From Gammaproteobacteria bacterium UBA1119 (GTDB taxonomy: Bacteria > Pseudomonadota > Gammaproteobacteria > Pseudomonadales > Azotimanducaceae), in NCBI GenBank assembly GCA_002313255.1, contig DCBA01000137.1, forward strand, positions 1 to 25,025: a stretch of DNA of 25,025 bases, in the 5' to 3' direction. Made by a program: the position numbers and the translations under genes. Position 1 is the first letter of the stretch; the number at the start of each line of letters is the position of its first letter. The notes beneath the pieces are model-generated. The model saw only the letters and a program-made list of their open reading frames with translations, was not told where the DNA came from and ran no database searches. This document shows positions 8,246 to 15,605 of this stretch, piece by piece.

Positions 8246-9199
8246 ATGGAATTTTCAAACCGTGTAACGGACATGCTTGGTGTGGAGTTACCCATCGTTC
8301 AAGCTCCAATGGGTTGGATTGCCCGGTCTCAGTTAGCATCGGCGGTGAGCAATTCCGGTGGGCTCGGAATCATCGAAACCTCGTCCGGCGAACTCGACGC
8401 AATTCGTATTGAAATACAGAAGATGTGGGAGCTGACGGATAAACCGTTCGGCGTCAATATCGCACAGGCGTTTGTACGCGACCCCGATATCGTCCGTTTT
8501 GTAATCGACCAAGGTGTCAAGTTTGTGACGACGTCTGCGGGAAGTCCGGAGCGATACACGGACGAATTGAAAGCGGGTGGATTGACCGTTTTCCACGTGG
8601 TGCCGAGCCTGGCAGCCGCGAAAAAAGCGGTATCTTGCGGGGTTGACGGCCTCATTGTCGAAGGGGGCGAAGGTGGAGGATTCAAGAATCCGAGAGAGGT
8701 CGCGAGCATGGTGCTTTTGCCGTTAGTGCGTGCCGAAGTGGATGTCCCGATCATCGCGGCGGGAGGATTTGTAGACGGCGCTTCGATGGCGGCTGCATTC
8801 GCTTTAGGGGCTGAGGGCATCCAAATGGGAACCCGGATGGTTTCCGCCGCTGAGTCGCCCGTCCATCAGAACTGGAAGGATGCCATCGTCGATGCGCAAG
8901 AAACAGACACTGTTTTTTTGAACCGGTTTAATTCTCCGGCCCTGCGCGCATTGCGAACCGATAAGACCACTCGACTGGAAAAGGACCTCGAAACCAACGC
9001 AATGGCCGAATTTGGTACGTCCAAGGATCTTTATTTCGGTGGCGATATGGAAGCAAGCATCGCTCTGATTGGACAGGTCTGCGGCAGGATCGATGCGGTT
9101 CGACCGGTGGCAGATATTCTTGCGGAGATACGTGCAGAGTTCTTTGACGTTGTTGGTGGTATGGCAGCGCAGTATCTAGGAGAATTGCCTCATGAGTGA
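8246..9199 (+). CDS. FMN flavoprotein of the nitronate monooxygenase / IpdC / FabK fold
   Basis: 317 residues, a TIM-barrel FMN enzyme. Seen: LPIVQAPMGWIA at the N-terminus, ISNSGGLG-like AVSNSGGLGII, KPFGVN, VEGGEGGGF (138-146), PIIAAGGFVDG (168-178) and GAEGIQMGTRM (phosphate-binding). In nitronate monooxygenases and FabK the sequence at 138-146 ends in a catalytic His (E-A-G-G-H); here that position is Phe146, so typical nitronate oxidation is doubtful. The EGGEGGG pattern recalls IpdC, the flavin dehydrogenase of steroid C/D-ring breakdown, which suits the FadD19-like neighbour, though this rests on remembered motifs. The start at 8246 is chosen for its GGGAG; a TTG at 8219 overlapping the previous stop is the alternative. 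The end overlaps the next gene by 8 bases. Confidence 0.85.
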   Translation: MEFSNRVTDMLGVELPIVQAPMGWIARSQLASAVSNSGGLGIIETSSGELDAIRIEIQKMWELTDKPFGVNIAQAFVRDPDIVRFVIDQGVKFVTTSAGSPERYTDELKAGGLTVFHVVPSLAAAKKAVSCGVDGLIVEGGEGGGFKNPREVASMVLLPLVRAEVDVPIIAAGGFVDGASMAAAFALGAEGIQMGTRMVSAAESPVHQNWKDAIVDAQETDTVFLNRFNSPALRALRTDKTTRLEKDLETNAMAEFGTSKDLYFGGDMEASIALIGQVCGRIDAVRPVADILAEIRAEFFDVVGGMAAQYLGELPHE

Positions 9200-9974
9200 T
9201 GTCACGGCCCAGGTTCGCTACATTAACGACGAGTGGAAAGAACGCGTTGATCGGGCTTTCATTTATTCAAAAGAAACGCGTCGCGCGAATACGTCCCTCC
9301 GAGAAGTTCAGATTTACGATGCGCGTCCCTTGCATGCAGCGAGTGAACTTGACCTGGACACTAACGGGTTTGTGTTCGCTGAATGCGACTTTGGTGTTAG
9401 CGACTTTCATGATGATGACGCGATCCGCGCATGCTACGACGAAGCACTTGTCCCGATGCTCAAATCTCTTAGTGGTGCTATCGAAGTGAAAGTTTCCGGG
9501 CATCAAGTTCGTACGGAAGATCCCTCGACATTCCTGGGCGCGTATTCTCGATACCTTCACTGCGATTATCCGTTGACACCTACGCCTGATCGAGAAGCCG
9601 GCATGTTGGGGCGCGATCTCGCCGGTGCGGACTACGCTTGGTTTAATATTTGGTCGCCCATTGAACGGACTGCGGAGCAGAACCAGTTAACGGTATTGGA
9701 TGCGCGAACGCTTTCGATGGACGACATTTGTGAGTACCACTTCACGGAGCAGGCAGGTAACGGGTATGCGGCGATTCCCGCGCACAATCCGAACCACCGC
9801 TTTTTCTATTTTCCCCAGATGAAACCGAGCGAGGTCATCATCTTTAAACAGTTTGATTCCCGATCCGACAAGGCGATGGTGTGTCCCCATACCGCGTTTT
9901 ATGACCCTGACGTAGGCGATCACTCTGCGGCTCGGCGAAGCGTCGAATTCCGAGCTCTCTGCGTATTCGGCTGA
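9192..9974 (+). CDS. CmcJ/NvfI-family Fe(II)/2-oxoglutarate-dependent oxygenase
   Basis: 260 residues. The family includes CmcJ (cephamycin 7-alpha-methoxylation) and fungal AsqJ/NvfI/AsaB-type oxygenases, which hydroxylate, desaturate or epoxidise secondary metabolites. Seen: YLHCDYP with His123 and Asp125 as the first two iron ligands, the family block FNIWSPIER plus LTVLDARTL (151-173), CPHTAFYDP with His233 as third ligand, and the closing ARRSVEFRALCVF with Arg residues that would bind the 2-oxoglutarate carboxylate. The iron site therefore looks intact. The ATG lies 8 bases inside the flavoprotein gene, so the two are probably translated together and act on related compounds. The substrate is unknown. 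The gene converges with the dihydroorotase gene, 26 bases away, with no clear terminator between. Confidence 0.82.
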   Translation: MSDVTAQVRYINDEWKERVDRAFIYSKETRRANTSLREVQIYDARPLHAASELDLDTNGFVFAECDFGVSDFHDDDAIRACYDEALVPMLKSLSGAIEVKVSGHQVRTEDPSTFLGAYSRYLHCDYPLTPTPDREAGMLGRDLAGADYAWFNIWSPIERTAEQNQLTVLDARTLSMDDICEYHFTEQAGNGYAAIPAHNPNHRFFYFPQMKPSEVIIFKQFDSRSDKAMVCPHTAFYDPDVGDHSAARRSVEFRALCVFG

Positions 9975-10000
9975 GCAACACAAGCACTAATGCGCTGATG

Positions 10001-11329
10001 CTAGCGTTCGTAAGCCAGCGCCATGGCAGGGGAATCGCCAATTAATTCACCGTCTTTGTAAACGAGTTTTCCGTTCACAAGCGTGTGCGTTATGCGGGAC
10101 CTGAAAGTAAGACCACTGAAAGGAGACCAGCCACACTTGGCGTATATTGGCTCGTCATTTACGACTGTCTCGCGATCTGGATCTATGATGACTAGATCCG
10201 CCCAATAGCCTTCGCGAAGGTAACCGCGGCGACTGACGTCGAAAAGCTGTGCTGGCGCATGTGCGGTTTTTTGGACTACTTTTTCAATGCTCATGACCCC
10301 GTTTTTTACGTGCTCTATCAATGTGAGTAATGCGTGCTGAACGAGGGGTAATCCGGCAGGCGCGTCAAAGTAGGGTTGTGCCTTCTCTTCAACCGTATGG
10401 GGCGCGTGATCGGTGGCAATGACATCGATCCGATCTTCAACCACCGCCGCAAGAAGAGCTTCCTGGTCGGTACTCCGTTTAATGGCAGGGTTGCATTTGA
10501 TGTCTGCACCTCGCGTCGCGTACCAACTGTCGTTACAAAAAAGATGGTGAACACAAGCTTCAGCGGTAATTCTCTTAGCTTCGATTGGACCGGGGTTGAA
10601 CAAGTCCATTTCGCGGGCGGTCGTCAAATGGAGTATGTGGAGACGCGCGCCGTGTGTACGCGCCAGCTCGACCGCGAACGAGGACGATGCGTAACACGCT
10701 TCAGCCGAGCGGATGTTTGCATGTTCAATGAACGGGACGTCGCTGCCGAATTGTTCTCGTGCGCGAGCTTCGTTCGCCAAAATCATGGGCGTGTTTTCGC
10801 AATGAGTGGCGATGAGTACCGGTGCGGAGGAGAAAATCCCATTAAGTGTGTCAGGGTCGTCAACCAACATATTTCCGGTCGACGCCCCCATGAAGACCTT
10901 GATTCCGCAGGCGCTGGATGGATCGATAGACTTAATGTCTTCAAGGTTGTCGTTGGTCGCGCCAAGATAAAAGCCGTAGTTCGCGAACGAGTGCTTGGCC
11001 GCCCGATCGTATTTGCGTTGCAGTGCTTCGGCATTCGTGGTTTGGGGATTGGAGTTCGGCATCTCCATGTAACTAGTGACGCCGCCAGCGATCGCAGCAC
11101 GTGACTCCGTCTCAATACTGCCTTTGTGCTCGAACCCAGGCTCACGAAAATGGACTTGGTCGTCGATCATACCCGGGACGAGCCATGACCCGACGGCATC
11201 GAGCTCACTAGCGGCACTAAGAGAGCCGCCGATTTGGACGATGCGACCGGATTCGATTGCGAGGTCCCCTTCAATAATGGTGCCCTCGTTGACCAGACGT
11301 GCATTTTTGATAACAAGATCGTAAGGCAA
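10001..11329 (-). CDS. pyrC: Dihydroorotase / cyclic amidohydrolase, QxH variant
   Basis: 442 residues. It would close carbamoyl aspartate to dihydroorotate in pyrimidine synthesis. Seen: PGMIDDQVHFREPG (52-65), TSYMEMPNSNPQT, CGIKVFMG with Lys144 as the likely carboxylated metal bridge, VLIATHCEN (His176), LHILHLTTA (His234) and VIATDHAPH (Asp307, catalytic). Most class I enzymes have His-x-His where this one has Gln58-Val-His60. I recall the same DDQVHF in Bacteroidetes-type dihydroorotases, so it is probably a true subfamily trait. The start is taken as TTG at 11329 with AGGGGGA six bases ahead; an ATG 64 codons upstream would add a non-conserved extension. No other pyr gene lies nearby. 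A hydantoinase-like role is less likely given the FREPG and MPNSNPQT motifs. Confidence 0.85.
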   Translation of the reverse strand: MPYDLVIKNARLVNEGTIIEGDLAIESGRIVQIGGSLSAASELDAVGSWLVPGMIDDQVHFREPGFEHKGSIETESRAAIAGGVTSYMEMPNSNPQTTNAEALQRKYDRAAKHSFANYGFYLGATNDNLEDIKSIDPSSACGIKVFMGASTGNMLVDDPDTLNGIFSSAPVLIATHCENTPMILANEARAREQFGSDVPFIEHANIRSAEACYASSSFAVELARTHGARLHILHLTTAREMDLFNPGPIEAKRITAEACVHHLFCNDSWYATRGADIKCNPAIKRSTDQEALLAAVVEDRIDVIATDHAPHTVEEKAQPYFDAPAGLPLVQHALLTLIEHVKNGVMSIEKVVQKTAHAPAQLFDVSRRGYLREGYWADLVIIDPDRETVVNDEPIYAKCGWSPFSGLTFRSRITHTLVNGKLVYKDGELIGDSPAMALAYER

Positions 11330-11335
11330 TGCGCT

Positions 11336-11342
11336 TCCCCCT
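11336..11342 (-). promoter_or_regulatory. Ribosome binding site fixing the TTG start of the dihydroorotase
   Basis: On the minus strand AGGGGGA is followed after six bases by TTG, from which homology to dihydroorotases begins at once (MPYDLVIKNARLV). Confidence 0.55.
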
Positions 11343-11450
11343 TTTGCGTTAAGTTTGCCCCGCCACAGTGGTCTATCGCAAACGGAGGCTCTCTCGAATG
11401 AAGCTACACTATTGTGGGGTCGGGGCTCTATGAACGAATCGTGACGGTTG

Positions 11451-11456
11451 TATGAT
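11451..11456 (+). promoter_or_regulatory. Possible -10 element of the glcDEF operon
   Basis: TATGAT (5 of 6 to consensus) lies 26 bases before the glcD ATG. No -35 is recognisable at the right spacing, so an activator may be needed. The rest of the 153-base divergent gap (11330-11482) holds nothing I can identify. Confidence 0.28.
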
Positions 11457-11482
11457 GAGAAATTCTTGGACAGTCGGTATAA

Positions 11483-12937
11483 ATGTCTAATCCACGGGTG
11501 CTGGAGCTTTTTCGAGCTCATTTACCGCCACAGTCGATCATCACTGATCAGGCTGCAGTGCGGCCGTTCGAAACCGATGGAATTACAGCCTTCCGCGAAC
11601 GGCCATGGGTTGTTGTGTTACCCGAAACCGTTGAGCAAGTGCGGTCGGTGCTCCAAATTTCCCGGGATCACGACGTGCCCGTTGTCACTCGCGGTGCCGG
11701 GACTGGATTGTCGGGTGGGGCTCGGCCGATACGGGATGGCGTTTTGCTCACCATGTCGAAGATGAGCAAAGTCATTGAAGTTGATCTAGATGCTTGTACG
11801 GCAACCGTTGAGCCAGGCGTCACCAACCTTGCGATTTCAGATGCGGTACGCGAGCACGGACTCTATTACGCACCCGATCCGTCCTCTCAGATCGCGTGCA
11901 GCATTGGCGGCAACGTCGCGGAAAATTCTGGCGGTGTGCATTGCCTAAAATACGGATTGACGGTTCACAACGTATTGGGTATCCGCGTGCAAACCATCGA
12001 GGGCGAAGAGCTAGTCCTTGGCGGTAAAACCTATGACAGCCCTGGATACGATCTGTTGGCCCTGATGATGGGGTCGGAAGGAATGCTTGGGGTTGTGACT
12101 CAAGTGACGGTCAAGCTTTTACCTGAGCCCCCAGATAAACGAGTTTTGCTTGGGGTATACGATGACCTTCCGAAGGCGGGTGATTCGGTCAGCGCCATTA
12201 TCGGTGCTGGGCTGATTCCAGCTGCATTAGAGATGATGGATGCCCTCGCGATACGTGCGGCGGAGGAATACGTGCATGCTGGATATCCCATCGATGCGGC
12301 TGCGATTCTCCTGTGTGAATTGGATGGGGTCGCGAGCCAAGTTGAGTCCGACGCAGATCGCGTTTCCGACATCATGAAGGCTAAAGGCGCGATCAATGTC
12401 CGTACGGCTACTACCGAGGAAGAGTGCGAACTCTTTTGGAAGGGCCGGAAGGCGGCCTTTCCCGCGGTGGGAAGACTCGCGCCAGACTACTACTGCATGG
12501 ATGGTTCGGTCCCTCGCTATGCGATCGGACGGGTATTGTCCGAAATAACACGGTTGTCGACGGTTTATCAGTTGCCGGTTGCAAACGTTTTTCATGCCGG
12601 AGACGGCAACCTTCACCCCCTGGTTCTGTACGATGCGAATAAAGAGGACGAGCTTCAGAGGGCTGAAACATTTGGCGGAAAAATCCTTGAATATTGTGTT
12701 GCCGTGGGTGGCACGATTACCGGTGAACATGGCGTTGGTGTGGAAAAGCTTGATCAAATGTGTCTCCAGTTTAGCGAGGCGGAGCTCAATCAATTTCATC
12801 GCTTGAAAGCTGCGTTCGACCCCGGGGCGTTGATGAATCCTGGTAAGGCAGTGCCGGCGCTTGCCCGTTGTTCGGAATTAGGTGGTATGCACGTTCACGA
12901 AGGCAAAGTGCCGCACCCTGAACTGGAACGCTTTTGA
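11483..12937 (+). CDS. glcD: Glycolate oxidase, FAD-linked subunit GlcD
   Basis: 484 residues. Catalytic FAD subunit of the membrane-associated glycolate dehydrogenase, which oxidises glycolate (or D-lactate) to glyoxylate (or pyruvate) and passes electrons on through GlcF. Seen: the PCMH-type FAD domain with TRGAGTGLSGGARP (69-82) and CSIGGNVAENSGGVHCLKYG (139-158), and the C-terminal oxidase domain with HAGDGNLHP (371-379) and TGEHGVG (413-419). Residues conserved in GlcD start about ten codons after the ATG, which supports this start although no ribosome binding site precedes it. The stop overlaps the glcE ATG (TGATG). Stand-alone D-lactate dehydrogenases share these motifs, but the E and F neighbours settle the call. 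Confidence 0.94.
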   Translation: MSNPRVLELFRAHLPPQSIITDQAAVRPFETDGITAFRERPWVVVLPETVEQVRSVLQISRDHDVPVVTRGAGTGLSGGARPIRDGVLLTMSKMSKVIEVDLDACTATVEPGVTNLAISDAVREHGLYYAPDPSSQIACSIGGNVAENSGGVHCLKYGLTVHNVLGIRVQTIEGEELVLGGKTYDSPGYDLLALMMGSEGMLGVVTQVTVKLLPEPPDKRVLLGVYDDLPKAGDSVSAIIGAGLIPAALEMMDALAIRAAEEYVHAGYPIDAAAILLCELDGVASQVESDADRVSDIMKAKGAINVRTATTEEECELFWKGRKAAFPAVGRLAPDYYCMDGSVPRYAIGRVLSEITRLSTVYQLPVANVFHAGDGNLHPLVLYDANKEDELQRAETFGGKILEYCVAVGGTITGEHGVGVEKLDQMCLQFSEAELNQFHRLKAAFDPGALMNPGKAVPALARCSELGGMHVHEGKVPHPELERF

Positions 12938-13971
12938 TGACCGGGGATGATTCGGAACGACTTATTACCCACGTGCGGTCCGCATTGGAGAGAGATCGAG
13001 CGATCTCCATTGAAGGCGAAGCCAGCAAAGCCTTTCTTGGTCCGCGGGCTGACGGCGAGTTACTTTCGACTCGCGGTCACACGGGCATTATTGAATATCG
13101 GCCCGACGAGCTTGTTGTCACGGCTCGTGCGGGCACCTTGTTGAGTGAGTTGGATGCGGCCCTTGGTGCCGAGAATCAAATGCTGGCTTGTGATCCCCCG
13201 CATTTTGGGGGCAAGGGTACGCTTGGGGGTGCTATTGCCGCAGGCTTTTCTGGTCCTGCTCGGCCATGGCAAGGCTCCGTTCGAGACGGATTATTGGGCG
13301 TGGAGTTGGTTAACGGCTATGGCGAACGTATGCAGTTCGGTGGCCAAGTCATGAAAAATGTTGCGGGTTACGATGTTTCTCGCCTGATGGTAGGAGCGCG
13401 AGGAACCCTTGGACTTATCCTAAGCGCCAGTCTCAAAGTGCTACCGAGACCGGAATATACCCGTACGGCCGTCGTCGCCGTTGATCGCGTTGAAGCCTGC
13501 AGTCGTTCGCTCAATCTTCTTCACAAGCCCTTTCCGATTAGCGGCTCGTGCTACGTCGATAATCATCTACACGTCCGTCTTTCAGGAAACGAAGCAGCCG
13601 TTGAAGATGCGTCAGAAACACTGCGTGCCGACCTCGAGGTCGAAGAGTCTTTTTGGGATCAAGTTCGAGATCACGAGCATCCTTTTTTTCATGGGAGTCG
13701 CCCTCTTTGGCGGGTTTCGCTAGCGCGAGGATCCTGCGCGTACTCGGAGATTTGTCAAGAGCAATTGGTCGAATGGGCCGGAGCTCAGGTGTGGGCGTAC
13801 ATGGATGACACCCAGTCCGTGATCGAGCTTGGTGAGGGCGAGCATGCGACGCCGTTTCGTAACGTGGCCGCCGATTCTTCGAAGCGGATCGGCACCGAAG
13901 ACAAATATGTACGTCGGCTTAAAGCTGCGTTTGACCCTCAAGATATTTTTAATCGTGGGATGGTTGTCTAA
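12937..13971 (+). CDS. glcE: Glycolate oxidase, FAD-binding subunit GlcE
   Basis: 344 residues. Second FAD-binding subunit of glycolate oxidase, shorter than GlcD and lacking the complete C-terminal oxidase domain. Seen: VTARAGTLLSEL, GGKGTLGGAIAAGFSGPARP and the long conserved stretch around QVMKNVAGYDVSRLMVGARG, GTLGLI, VLPRP, all typical of GlcE. The C-terminal AAFDPQDIFNRG is the usual closing motif. The ATG at 12937 shares its A with the glcD stop codon, so translation is coupled; a TTG one codon upstream is also possible. The stop (TAA) is followed without a gap by the GTG start of glcF. Confidence 0.92.
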   Translation: MTGDDSERLITHVRSALERDRAISIEGEASKAFLGPRADGELLSTRGHTGIIEYRPDELVVTARAGTLLSELDAALGAENQMLACDPPHFGGKGTLGGAIAAGFSGPARPWQGSVRDGLLGVELVNGYGERMQFGGQVMKNVAGYDVSRLMVGARGTLGLILSASLKVLPRPEYTRTAVVAVDRVEACSRSLNLLHKPFPISGSCYVDNHLHVRLSGNEAAVEDASETLRADLEVEESFWDQVRDHEHPFFHGSRPLWRVSLARGSCAYSEICQEQLVEWAGAQVWAYMDDTQSVIELGEGEHATPFRNVAADSSKRIGTEDKYVRRLKAAFDPQDIFNRGMVV

Positions 13972-15138
13972 GTGCAAACGAAGCTACCTGCATCGTTCTT
14001 GGAAACCGAAACTGGCCGGAGGGCGGATCAGATACTTAGGCGTTGTGTGCATTGTGGATTCTGCAATGCGACCTGTCCGACATATCTTGAACGCGGCGAC
14101 GAGTTGGATGGTCCGCGCGGACGCATTTACCTTATCAAAGATTTGTTAGAAAGCGGCACCGCCAATCCTGTTGCGGCTAACCATCTTGACCGGTGCTTGA
14201 CGTGTCGGGCGTGTGAGACGACGTGCCCGTCCGGGGTTGAATACGGCGAGTTGGCCGAAATCGGCCGGGACGTTTTGCGGCGTAGTGGATTTTCGAAACC
14301 TTCATGGATGACGAAACTGTTGCTCGTTCTCGTACGTCACCCGAATTGGCTTCGTTTGATCATGAGGTTGGGCCGCCCGGTACGGTTCATCTTGCCCGCG
14401 TCTTTGCGCGAGACACTCGCGTATTTGCCTCGCAGGGGTGAATCGGTTGGATCGGACAATGCCTCAGTCTTGATCATGCGGGGTTGCGTTCAAAGTGTGG
14501 TCACCCCGGAAGTCAACGATCATCTGGCGGGTTTGCTTCAAACGAGGGGAATTGCCTTTCGGTTTTCTGACGAGACGCGTTGTTGCGGTGGTATGGAATT
14601 GCATGCGGGTCTCCATAACGACGCTTTGAACCAAATGCATAGCAACGTGCGGGCGCTCGATTCCTCGCGGCTTCAGACGGTGATTTCGACGGCGAGCGGT
14701 TGCGGCGTGACGCTCAAGGAATACGGACGGTTACTTGGTTCGGACGAGGGTCGCGCGTTTTCGGCGAAGGTTGTGGACGCGGTGGAGTATCTGCAAACGT
14801 TTACGTTTACCAAGAAACGAAAGGACGTCACGCGGGTGGCATGGCATCCACCATGCACTTTGCAGCACGGCCAACGACTGCGAGGCGTGGTTGAATCGAT
14901 CCTGACGAAAACTGGGTACGAATTGGTTCCGGTAAAGGACGTTCATCTATGTTGCGGATCTGCGGGGGTGTATTCCATTGAACAACCGGAACTTTCTCGT
15001 CAACTGCGGCAGCGAAAGATCGATTCGTTAATGGCAAATCAACCCGAGTTGATCGCGACTGCCAATGTCGGCTGCCAAATGCACATGGGTACAGTCGCTG
15101 ATGTCCCGGTTGTTCATTGGCTCGAACTACTTCGTTGA
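13972..15138 (+). CDS. glcF: Glycolate oxidase, iron-sulfur subunit GlcF
   Basis: 388 residues from a GTG start. Carries electrons from the flavin subunits towards the quinone pool. Seen: two [4Fe-4S] ferredoxin motifs (Cys25, 28, 31, 35 and Cys75, 78, 81, 85, each CxxCxxCxxxCP), then two CCG-type domains with RCCGG (203-207) and LCCGSAG (326-332) that bind a further cofactor. HPPCTLQHGQ (292-301) is the conserved block of GlcF and LutA-like proteins. Last gene of the glcDEF run. The regulator glcC and malate synthase glcB, often adjacent in enterobacteria, are absent from the window. Confidence 0.94.
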   Translation: MQTKLPASFLETETGRRADQILRRCVHCGFCNATCPTYLERGDELDGPRGRIYLIKDLLESGTANPVAANHLDRCLTCRACETTCPSGVEYGELAEIGRDVLRRSGFSKPSWMTKLLLVLVRHPNWLRLIMRLGRPVRFILPASLRETLAYLPRRGESVGSDNASVLIMRGCVQSVVTPEVNDHLAGLLQTRGIAFRFSDETRCCGGMELHAGLHNDALNQMHSNVRALDSSRLQTVISTASGCGVTLKEYGRLLGSDEGRAFSAKVVDAVEYLQTFTFTKKRKDVTRVAWHPPCTLQHGQRLRGVVESILTKTGYELVPVKDVHLCCGSAGVYSIEQPELSRQLRQRKIDSLMANQPELIATANVGCQMHMGTVADVPVVHWLELLR

Positions 15139-15245
15139 AGCGGAGCGTTTTCCCGATGACGGGTCCAGATTCTTGTCGTACAGAAGAGGTACGAAACCGA
15201 GAGATCGCGCGGTGGTATGGAGCCTGGGGTCGAAACAGTGCGAGA

Positions 15246-15446
15246 TCAGGCGGCGTAGTATTGGGTTGCGTTGGGTATATCTTTAGCTAGAGCTGAGTCG
15301 ATTATTGCTTGCGCGTGTCCTGCGCATGTTCCGCAGCTGGTTGCAACGCCAAGTTCCTTGGCGACGGCCTCAAGATCACGATGACCCGCAGCTACAGCGT
15401 CGTTGATTTCGACGGTTCTCACAGCATGGCAAAGACAGATATACAT
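15246..15446 (-). CDS. bfd: Bacterioferritin-associated ferredoxin Bfd
   Basis: 66-residue [2Fe-2S] protein of the BFD family. Bfd docks on bacterioferritin and passes electrons to its haem so that stored ferric iron is reduced and released. Seen: the four cluster ligands Cys4, Cys6, Cys38 and Cys41 in the order CxC...CxxC (YICLCHAV and SCGTCAGH). The start is set at MYICLCH by family alignment; an upstream in-frame ATG would add 13 hydrophobic residues unlike the family. It diverges from bfr, and a strong Fur-box match lies 18 bases in front of its ATG, inside the likely promoter. In Pseudomonas bfd is induced under iron starvation, which this arrangement predicts here too. Confidence 0.9.
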   Translation of the reverse strand: MYICLCHAVRTVEINDAVAAGHRDLEAVAKELGVATSCGTCAGHAQAIIDSALAKDIPNATQYYAA

Positions 15447-15455
15447 CGTATTCGA

Positions 15456-15485
15456 AGTGTAAATGAGAATGATTAGCAATATCAA
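15456..15485 (-). promoter_or_regulatory. Probable bfd promoter
   Basis: Minus strand: TTGATA at 15480-15485 (5 of 6 to -35), an 18-base spacer, then TACACT at 15456-15461 (4 of 6 to -10). The spacer contains the Fur box. The predicted start of transcription is only a few bases from the ATG, and no ribosome binding site is visible, so the message may be leaderless or nearly so. Confidence 0.45.
15464..15478. promoter_or_regulatory. Fur box upstream of bfd
   Basis: TGAGAATGATTAGCA matches the 7-1-7 Fur palindrome TGATAATNATTATCA at 12 of 14 defined positions. It lies between the -35 and -10 of the bfd promoter, so iron-loaded Fur should block transcription. The fur gene itself is three kilobases away. 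Confidence 0.75.
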
Positions 15486-15507
15486 CTACAAATGTGACTG
15501 CGTTTTA

Positions 15508-15521
15508 TTAACATCTGTTAA
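15508..15521. repeat. Short palindrome in the bfd-bfr control region
   Basis: TTAACA-TC-TGTTAA: perfect 6-base arms around two bases, in the AT-rich gap between bfd and bfr. It may be an operator for an unknown regulator of bfr. No T-run follows it, so it is not a typical terminator. Confidence 0.45.
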
Positions 15522-15527
15522 CGATTT

Positions 15528-15542
15528 TTATTATTAATATCA
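15528..15542. promoter_or_regulatory. Weak Fur-like element upstream of bfr
   Basis: Reading the minus strand, TGATATTAATAATAA matches the Fur 7-1-7 consensus at 11 of 14 defined positions, but in AT-rich sequence such a match can arise by chance. It lies 63 bases ahead of bfr. Confidence 0.25.
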
Positions 15543-15605
15543 ATAACTTAAGTATACATCGATGCATTTCGAAGTTACGATGAGCGCTTCACTGGAGGAC
15601 TTCTT

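Noticed and set aside
10376..11104. Long open frame of 242 codons on the plus strand inside the dihydroorotase gene
   Set aside because: It is the antisense shadow of a conserved enzyme. Its translation shows no family motif and it has no ribosome binding site.
11478..11483. TATAAA as -10 box for glcD
   Set aside because: It overlaps the ATG itself, so it cannot serve that start; the TATGAT further upstream is a better, though weak, candidate.
15176..15194. Inverted repeat TCGTAC...GTACGA as terminator between glcF and bfd
   Set aside because: Only six-base arms with a seven-base loop, and no run of T on either strand.
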